Shown here in pieces: positions 6,191 through 11,711 of a stretch of DNA of 13,905 nucleotides. The position numbers were made by a program, and so were the translations under genes. Position 1 is the first letter of the stretch; each line of letters opens with the position of its first letter. This stretch comes from Solirubrobacteraceae bacterium (lineage in GTDB: Bacteria; Actinomycetota; Thermoleophilia; Solirubrobacterales; Solirubrobacteraceae). Where the stretch lies: NCBI GenBank assembly GCA_019683665.1, contig JADGIB010000065.1, positions 1 through 13,905 on the forward strand. Direction: 5' to 3'. Under the pieces are notes generated by a model. It worked only from the letters and a program-made list of their open reading frames with translations, was not told the DNA's origin and did no database searches.

Positions 6191-7257
6191 TGGCCGAGGT
6201 CTGCCTGGCGCTGGCGATGATCGGGCTGACCGCCTACGCGGTCCTCGGCGGCGCCGACCTCGGCGCCGGGTTCTGGGACCTCACCGCCGGCGGCGCGCAC
6301 CGCGGCGGGCGCGTGCGCGGGCTGATCCAGCGCTCGATGAGCCCGGTGTGGGAGGCCAACCACGTGTGGCTCATCTTCGTGCTCGTCGTGCTGTGGACGG
6401 CCTTCCCGGTCTTCTTCGGGTCGGTCATGTCGACGCTCTACGTCCCGCTCTTCGGCGCGGCGCTCGGGATCATCTTCCGCGGCGTCGCGTTCGCGGTGCG
6501 CGGGCAGGCGGCGACGATCGCCGAGGCGCGCGTCGTCGGCGCCGTGTTCGCGCTGTCGTCGGTGATCGTGCCGTTCTGCATGGGCGCCGCGATCGGCGGC
6601 ATCGCCGCCGGCGAGGTCCCCGAGGGCAACGCGCTCGGCCCGCCGCTGGACTCGTGGCTGAACCCGACGTCGATCCTCGTCGGCGTCCTCGCCGTCGCCA
6701 CCGGCGCCTACGTGTCGGCCGTCTACCTCGCCGCCGACGCGGTGCGCGCGGACCTGCCCGACCTCGTCGAGGCGTTCCGGCGGCGCGCGCTCGGCGCCGG
6801 CGTCGTCGCGGGCGCGCTGGCGATCGGCGGCCTGTTCGTCGTGCGCGCCGAGGCCCGCGACCTGTTCGACGGGCTGACCTCCGGCGGCGGGCTCGTCGCC
6901 GTGCTCGCCTCGGCCGCGTTCGGGATCGTCACCATGGGGCTCGTGTGGACCCGCCGCATGGCGCCCGCCCGCTGGACCGCCGCCGGCGCCGTCGCCTGCG
7001 TCGTGCTCGGCTGGGCGTTCGCGCAGAGCCCCGACCTCCTGCCCGGTTCGCTCACGCTCGACGAGGCGGCCGCCGACGACGCGACGCTCGCGGCGCTGCT
7101 GATCGCGGTCGGCGCCGGGCTGCTCGTCCTCGTGCCGTCGCTCGTCCTCCTCTACCGGCTCGTGCTGCGCGGGACGCTCGACCAGCGCTTCGAGCCGCTC
7201 GACCAGCGCTACCGGCCGATCACCGCCGGCGACCATCCCCAGGAGCCCCGCCCGTGA
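6190..7257 (+). CDS. cydB: Cytochrome bd quinol oxidase subunit II
   Basis: A 355-residue polytopic membrane protein. The N-terminal AYAVLGGADLGAGFWDL (15-31) and SPVWEANHVWLIF (51-63) are the signature segments of CydB, which stabilises the heme-bearing subunit I. The ATG shares one base with the cydA TGA, so translation is coupled. An acidic/charged cytoplasmic stretch follows the last helix (LDQRFEPLDQRYRP, about 329-342). There is no CydC/CydD ABC transporter gene nearby, unlike many actinobacteria that carry cydABDC together. The next small gene overlaps its stop by four bases (GTGA). Confidence 0.96.
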   Translation: MAEVCLALAMIGLTAYAVLGGADLGAGFWDLTAGGAHRGGRVRGLIQRSMSPVWEANHVWLIFVLVVLWTAFPVFFGSVMSTLYVPLFGAALGIIFRGVAFAVRGQAATIAEARVVGAVFALSSVIVPFCMGAAIGGIAAGEVPEGNALGPPLDSWLNPTSILVGVLAVATGAYVSAVYLAADAVRADLPDLVEAFRRRALGAGVVAGALAIGGLFVVRAEARDLFDGLTSGGGLVAVLASAAFGIVTMGLVWTRRMAPARWTAAGAVACVVLGWAFAQSPDLLPGSLTLDEAAADDATLAALLIAVGAGLLVLVPSLVLLYRLVLRGTLDQRFEPLDQRYRPITAGDHPQEPRP

Positions 7258-7439
7258 CGCTGCGCCGCCTCTGCCCCGCCCTGTTCGTGCTCGGGATCGT
7301 CCTCATGATCCCGTTCGAGGCCTGGTACACGCGGCTGTTCGGCGTCCTCGCGCTCGTCGGGTTCGTCGTCACCGGCGTCTTCCTCATCGCCAGCCCGGAC
7401 TACCTCGCGCGCGACCCGCAGGCCGACGACGGCCGCTAG
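7254..7439 (+). CDS. 61-residue two-helix membrane protein at the end of the cyd operon
   Basis: Starts with GTG in a GTGA overlap with the cydB stop; AGGAG at 7241-7245, eight bases upstream, is a good Shine-Dalgarno. The protein begins basic (MTLRRLC) and has two hydrophobic segments, about residues 7-20 and 29-46, separated by EAWYTRLFG, then a hydrophilic tail ASPDYLARDPQADDGR. Tight overlap suggests a role in the cytochrome bd complex, similar in place to CydX/CydS single-helix subunits, but I see no sequence similarity to these and it has two helices instead of one. Function not recognised. The TAG overlaps the stop of the convergent protease gene (shared CTAG). Confidence 0.8.
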   Translation: MTLRRLCPALFVLGIVLMIPFEAWYTRLFGVLALVGFVVTGVFLIASPDYLARDPQADDGR

Positions 7440-8833
7440 CGGACGCGCACCGTGCGCGTCAGCGACGGGCCGGCGGCGCGGTTGCCGGCGGCGTCGCGGA
7501 CCTCGACGCGGACGACGGCGCGGCCGCGCGGGACCCGGCCGGAGGCGACCCAGTCGACGCCGCCGGCGTGGCGGGCCTGCAGCCGCACGGCGCGGCGGGC
7601 GCCGGCCGGCCGGGCGGTGACGCGGACGCGCAGCGGCCCGGTCGAGTTGCGGTCGGCGGCCTGGAGGCGCACGACGCAGCGCCCGGCGCGGCAGCGGACC
7701 GAGCGCAGGACGGCCTGCGGCGCGACCGCGTCGGGCCGGATCGCCGGGGCGGTGCCGGTCCGCGCCCGCGACACGCCACCCGCCCCGGCGGCCTCGACCA
7801 TGCAGGCGACCGTCACCCCGACCTGGGCGCGGCCGGGGACGAACGCGGCCCGCGGCCCCTGCTGGAGGACCGCGCCGGTGGCGGCGTCGACGAACGCGTA
7901 CGCGATCGCGCCGGCCCCGCTCCAGGCGCCCGCCTCGCAGCGCATCGGGCTGCCGACGACCGGCGGGTTCACGCTGCGCAGCCGCGGCGGGGCGGTGAGC
8001 CGCGGGGCGCGCGGCGGGTCGTCGGCGCCGTCGATGAAGGCCCGGATCTCCGGCGCGGCGACGTCGACGTAGACGTCCGGGGAGCGGCCAGCGCACGCCG
8101 CCGCCGAGGCGCCGGTGCTGACGATCCCGACGAGGACGCCGCCGGCGGCGAGCGGGCCGCCGCTGTCGCCGAAGCACGGGGCGCCGTCGCCCGCGGTCGC
8201 GCACAGCGCCCCGGCCGACCGGTTCGGCGCGACCGCCGCCAGGCAGGCGAAGGGCGGCAGCGCGGTGACCGTCGCGGCGAAGAGCCGCCCGCCGGCGGGC
8301 GCGTCGGCGCCGTGCCGGCCGTAGCCGCTGACGAGCAGCGCCGTCCCCGGAGCGGGCGCGCCGCCGGCCGGGGCGAGCGGGATCGGGCGCGGGGCCGCCC
8401 CCGACAGGTCGAGCGGGGCGGCGAGCTCGATCACGGCGACGTCGTCGGCCGGCGGGTCGGCCAGGTAGCCCGGGTGCAGGCGCACCGACGCGGCCGCGAC
8501 CGCCTGCCCGCCCGGGGGCGTGCGGCCCGGCGCCCAGCCGCTCACGTCGCTGAGCCCGGCGACGACGGTCACCCCCGCCGCCGAGCCGTGCTCGAGGCAG
8601 TGGGCGGCGGTCAGGACCCGGCGCTCGTCGAGGACGGCGCCGCCGCACGCGGTGCCCTGGACGGCGTTCGCGACGTACACCTGCCACGGCACCGAGGCGA
8701 TGTCGGCGGGCGCCCCGCCGGCGATGCGCGGCACCGCGGCGGAGGCCGGGGCGGCGGCGACGACGGCCGCCGCCAGCGCGGCGAGCACGAGCGCGGCGAC
8801 GGCGGCGGACGGCCGGGGCGAGCGCGTGGTCAC
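7436..8833 (-). CDS. Secreted S1 (chymotrypsin-fold) serine protease with Ig-like C-terminal domains
   Basis: A 465-residue exported protein. Residues 1-32 form a signal peptide (basic start, long Ala/Val core, cut after ASA). A very short propeptide AVPR precedes the mature end IAGG (37-40), so activation by cleavage after Arg36 is likely. The catalytic triad is His78 (TAAHC), Asp131 (ADDVAVIEL) and Ser224 (GDSGGP). Cysteine pairs expected from the fold are present: 63-79, 197-211, 220-247. The residue at the trypsin Asp189 position is Ala218, so Arg/Lys specificity is unlikely. About residues 275-465 follow as two beta-rich, Ig-like modules of the kind common on secreted proteins of this lineage, probably for adhesion. 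The GTG start lies seven bases after TACCCT (leaderless). The open frame continues upstream into the neighbouring gene but reads as an antisense-like shadow there. Confidence 0.9.
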   Translation of the reverse strand: MTTRSPRPSAAVAALVLAALAAAVVAAAPASAAVPRIAGGAPADIASVPWQVYVANAVQGTACGGAVLDERRVLTAAHCLEHGSAAGVTVVAGLSDVSGWAPGRTPPGGQAVAAASVRLHPGYLADPPADDVAVIELAAPLDLSGAAPRPIPLAPAGGAPAPGTALLVSGYGRHGADAPAGGRLFAATVTALPPFACLAAVAPNRSAGALCATAGDGAPCFGDSGGPLAAGGVLVGIVSTGASAAACAGRSPDVYVDVAAPEIRAFIDGADDPPRAPRLTAPPRLRSVNPPVVGSPMRCEAGAWSGAGAIAYAFVDAATGAVLQQGPRAAFVPGRAQVGVTVACMVEAAGAGGVSRARTGTAPAIRPDAVAPQAVLRSVRCRAGRCVVRLQAADRNSTGPLRVRVTARPAGARRAVRLQARHAGGVDWVASGRVPRGRAVVRVEVRDAAGNRAAGPSLTRTVRVR

Positions 8834-8840
8834 CCCTGCG

Positions 8841-8846
8841 AGGGTA
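8841..8846 (-). promoter_or_regulatory. Putative -10 box of the protease gene
   Basis: TACCCT on the minus strand followed by exactly seven bases and the GTG start at 8833. Initiation would therefore fall on the start codon. No separate ribosome-binding site is apparent. The box lies in the 56-base gap after the second HTH gene. Confidence 0.4.
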
Positions 8847-8889
8847 CGGGACCGGCGCCCCCGGCCACGCCGGACCGCCGGCGCCGCGC

Positions 8890-9249
8890 TCAGCTGACGC
8901 GGCGCAGCCCGGGCTGCTGGTAGGACGCGGTGCGCGTCTGCCCGCCCTGGGCGAGCCAGTCGAGGACGGCCCAGCGGGAGAAGCGCCAGTGGCCGCCGAT
9001 GCGGCGCCCCGGCAGCTCGCCCGCCTCGGCCAAGCGGCGCAGCGCGCCGGAGTCGACCTGCAGCAGGGCCGCGCAGTCCTGCAGGGTGAGGACCTCGGTG
9101 GGCGACGGCACGACGACCGGCGTCGGGCCCGGACCGCCCTGGCGCAGGTGGAAGGTCCCGCCGGAGCTGGGCTGCGGCGGGCCGGCCGACGTCATGGGCT
9201 CCGGGGGCAGGATCCCCGGGGCCTCCGCTGTGAGGTGCCTCCGTGGCAT
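8890..9249 (-). CDS. BldC/excisionase-type helix-turn-helix DNA-binding protein
   Basis: A 119-residue protein with a disordered Pro/Gly-rich N-terminus (1-50) and a MerR-type DNA-binding domain at about 52-100: EVLTLQDCAALLQVDSGALR, then AEAGELPGRRIGGHWRFSRWAVLDWL. This is the HTH_17/excisionase pattern that includes the developmental regulator BldC. A short polar tail ends LRRVS. The ATG at 9247-9249 has AGGA seven bases upstream; a second methionine at residue 19 is a possible alternative start. It lies 86 bases downstream of rel on the same strand and 56 bases upstream of the protease gene. It has a closely related copy at 4474-4629 in the same window. Target genes are unknown. Confidence 0.85.
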   Translation of the reverse strand: MPRRHLTAEAPGILPPEPMTSAGPPQPSSGGTFHLRQGGPGPTPVVVPSPTEVLTLQDCAALLQVDSGALRRLAEAGELPGRRIGGHWRFSRWAVLDWLAQGGQTRTASYQQPGLRRVS

Positions 9250-9270
9250 ATGGAAGTCCTGTGCTCCTCA

Positions 9271-9276
9271 ACGGTA
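9271..9276 (-). promoter_or_regulatory. Putative -10 box of the second HTH gene
   Basis: TACCGT on the minus strand within the same ten-base string (CAACGGTAGC on the plus strand, 9270-9279) found upstream of the paralogous HTH gene. A start near 9264 gives a leader of about 15 bases that includes the AGGA site. The gap 9250-9335 otherwise holds only short imperfect hairpins with no T-run, so rel has no clear terminator here. Confidence 0.35.
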
Positions 9277-9335
9277 GCCGAGCATCGGCGGTCGATCGGA
9301 CGAACGTCCACCCCGCCGGCCGCTCTGCGGGCGGC

Positions 9336-11711
9336 TCAGCCGCCGGCGCCCGGCGTGACGCGGTAGGCGTCGAAGACGCTGTCGATCTGGCGCAGGCGGT
9401 TGATCGTCGTGCGCAGCGACGACGTGTCGGCGACCTCGACGACGAAGCGGTTCTGCACCATCGGCGGGACGACCTGGCAGCGCGCCTCGACGATGTTCAG
9501 GCCGCCCTCGGCCATCGTGCGCGACAGGTCCTCGAGCAGGCGGTGGCGGTCGAAGCCGTCGACCTCGATCTCCACCTTGAACGACTGCTTGTGCTCGCCC
9601 TCCCACTCGACGTCGACGAACCGCTCCGGGTCCTTGCGCAGCTGGACGGCGTTCGGGCAGTCGTCGCGGTGGATCGTGATGCCGCGCCCGAGCGAGACGT
9701 AGCCGACGATCGGGTCGCCCGGCACCGGCCGGCAGCACTTCGCCAGGCGGATCATGACGTCCTCGACGCCCTCGACGCGGATGCCGTACTCGGTCGCCGA
9801 GCCGGTCGGCTGGCGGCGGGCGCGGCGGCCCGGCCGCACGAGCGTCTCGGCCGGGCTGTGCTCCTCCTCGGCCGCCTCGCCCTGCTTGAGGCGCTGGAGG
9901 ACCTTGTTCGTGACGACCTTCGCCGAGATCTTCGCGCTGCCGAGCGCGATGTAGAACTCCTCGGCCTTGCGGAAGCCCATCTCGCGGATGACGTCCGCCA
10001 GCAGGGCCGAGCCGGCGATCTTCTGGGCGGGCAGGCCGGCCTTGCGCAGGTGCTCCTGCAGCAGCTCGCGGCCGGTGTGCTCGGTGTCCTCGCGCGACTC
10101 GGCCTTGAACCAGGCCTTGATCTTGTTGCGCGCGCGGGTCGTGCGCACGAGCGACAGCCAGTCGCGCGACGGACCGCGGTCCTGCTTGGCCGTGAGGATC
10201 TCGACGATGTCGCCCGACTTCAGCTCGTAGTGGAGCGGGACGATCTTGCCGTTGACGCGGGCGCCGACGCAGCGGTGGCCGATCTCGGTGTGGACCTCGT
10301 AGGCGAAGTCGAGCGGGGTGGCGCCGGCGGCCAGCGACTTCACCTCGCCCTTCGGCGTGAACACGAAGACCTCGTCCTCGAACAGGTCGACCTTGAGGTT
10401 CTCCATGAACTCCTTGGGGTCGGAGAGCTCCTGCTGCCAGTCGAGCATCGACCGCAGCCACTTGAGCTTCTCCTCGCCCTTGGCGGCGGCGGGGCCGCCG
10501 TCGCGCCCCTCCTTGTAGATCCAGTGCGCCGCGACGCCGAACTCCGCCATGTCGTGCATCTCGCGGGTGCGGATCTGGATCTCCAGCGGCCGCCCCTCCG
10601 GCCCGATGACCGTCGTGTGCAACGACTGGTACATGTTGAACTTCGGCATCGCGATGAAGTCCTTGAAGCGCCCGGGCAGGGGCTTCCAGAGGCTGTGGAT
10701 GACGCCCACGGCCCCGTAGCAGTCCTTCACCGACTCGACGATGACCCGCATGGCCGTGAGGTCGTAGATCTCGTTGAACTCACGACCCTTCTTGGTCATC
10801 TTCGAGTAGATCGAGTAGAAGTGCTTCGCGCGCCCGGCGATCTCGGCCTTGATGCCGAGCGCCTCGAGCTCGCGCGCGAGGTACTCCCCGGCCTCGCGGA
10901 CGTAACGCTCGCGCTCCTCGCGCTGCTGGGCGACCAGGCCCTTGATCTCCTGGTACTTGCGCGGGTGCAGCGCCTGGAAGGCGAGGTCCTCCAGCTCCCA
11001 CTTGATCGCGTGGATGCCGAGGCGGTGCGCGATCGGCGCGTAGATCTCCAGGGTCTCCTTCGCCTTGTCGATCTGCTTCTGCTTGGGCATCGCCGAGATC
11101 GTCCGCATGTTGTGGAGCCGGTCGGCGAGCTTGATGAGGATGACCCGGATGTCCGAGGCCATCGCGACCATCATCTTGCGGTAGTTCTCGGCCTGCGCCT
11201 CGTCGCGCGAGGTGAACGTGATGCCGGTCAGCTTCGTCACGCCGTCGACGAGGCTGGCGATCTCCTCGCCGAAGCGCTCGCGGACCTCGTCCAGCGACGC
11301 GGTCGTGTCCTCGACGGTGTCGTGCAGGAGGGCCGCGCACAGCGTCTCGGTGTCGAGGCGCAGCCCGGCGCAGATCTTCGCGACGGCGGCCGGGTGGGTG
11401 ATGAAGTCCTCCCCCGACTGGCGGCGCTGGTCGGCGTGGTGCTCGCAGGCGAAGACGAACGCCTCGGCGACCCGCTCGCGGTCGATCTCGACGACCGAGT
11501 CGGCGGCGTGCTCCTCGACGACGGCGAACAGGTCGCCGAGCAGGAGGCGCTCGTCCTCGGTCAGGTCGGTGCGCAGCGGCAGCGCGTGCGTGTCCGGCTC
11601 GGCGACGGCGTCGATCGGCTCCCGCCGGGCCGGGGCGTGCGCGCTGCGCCCGCCCCGCGGCGGGGTGCTCACGCCGCCCGGCGTGCCGGGGTCGGCGGGG
11701 TGCTCAGCCAT
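9336..11711 (-). CDS. rel: Bifunctional (p)ppGpp synthetase/hydrolase (RelA/SpoT family)
   Basis: A 791-residue long-form RSH protein that makes and degrades the stringent-response alarmone in the cytoplasm, sensing uncharged tRNA on ribosomes. Hydrolase HD domain: THPAAV (His106), LLHDTVEDT (His130-Asp131) and IKLADRLHNMRT (Asp197), all intact. Synthetase domain: RAKHFYSIYSKM (294-305), YDLTAMRVIV with Asp317, RFKDFIAMPKFNMYQSLHTT (348-367), and LEIQIRT with Glu377. The RFKD variant is that of bifunctional enzymes, not of synthetase-only RelA. TGS domain at about 446-507 (VFVFTPKGEVKSL), a conserved Cys-Cys at 659-660 with LAKCCRPVPGDPIVGY, and a C-terminal ACT domain at about 700-788. The ATG is supported by a strong Shine-Dalgarno (GGAGGAGGGG) inside recJ, which it overlaps by 43 bases. 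Length and domains are complete. Confidence 0.97.
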   Translation of the reverse strand: MAEHPADPGTPGGVSTPPRGGRSAHAPARREPIDAVAEPDTHALPLRTDLTEDERLLLGDLFAVVEEHAADSVVEIDRERVAEAFVFACEHHADQRRQSGEDFITHPAAVAKICAGLRLDTETLCAALLHDTVEDTTASLDEVRERFGEEIASLVDGVTKLTGITFTSRDEAQAENYRKMMVAMASDIRVILIKLADRLHNMRTISAMPKQKQIDKAKETLEIYAPIAHRLGIHAIKWELEDLAFQALHPRKYQEIKGLVAQQREERERYVREAGEYLARELEALGIKAEIAGRAKHFYSIYSKMTKKGREFNEIYDLTAMRVIVESVKDCYGAVGVIHSLWKPLPGRFKDFIAMPKFNMYQSLHTTVIGPEGRPLEIQIRTREMHDMAEFGVAAHWIYKEGRDGGPAAAKGEEKLKWLRSMLDWQQELSDPKEFMENLKVDLFEDEVFVFTPKGEVKSLAAGATPLDFAYEVHTEIGHRCVGARVNGKIVPLHYELKSGDIVEILTAKQDRGPSRDWLSLVRTTRARNKIKAWFKAESREDTEHTGRELLQEHLRKAGLPAQKIAGSALLADVIREMGFRKAEEFYIALGSAKISAKVVTNKVLQRLKQGEAAEEEHSPAETLVRPGRRARRQPTGSATEYGIRVEGVEDVMIRLAKCCRPVPGDPIVGYVSLGRGITIHRDDCPNAVQLRKDPERFVDVEWEGEHKQSFKVEIEVDGFDRHRLLEDLSRTMAEGGLNIVEARCQVVPPMVQNRFVVEVADTSSLRTTINRLRQIDSVFDAYRVTPGAGG

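Noticed and set aside
8834..9271. Upstream extension of the protease frame
   Set aside because: This part is out of frame across the second HTH gene; the signal peptide at the GTG at 8833 fixes the start.
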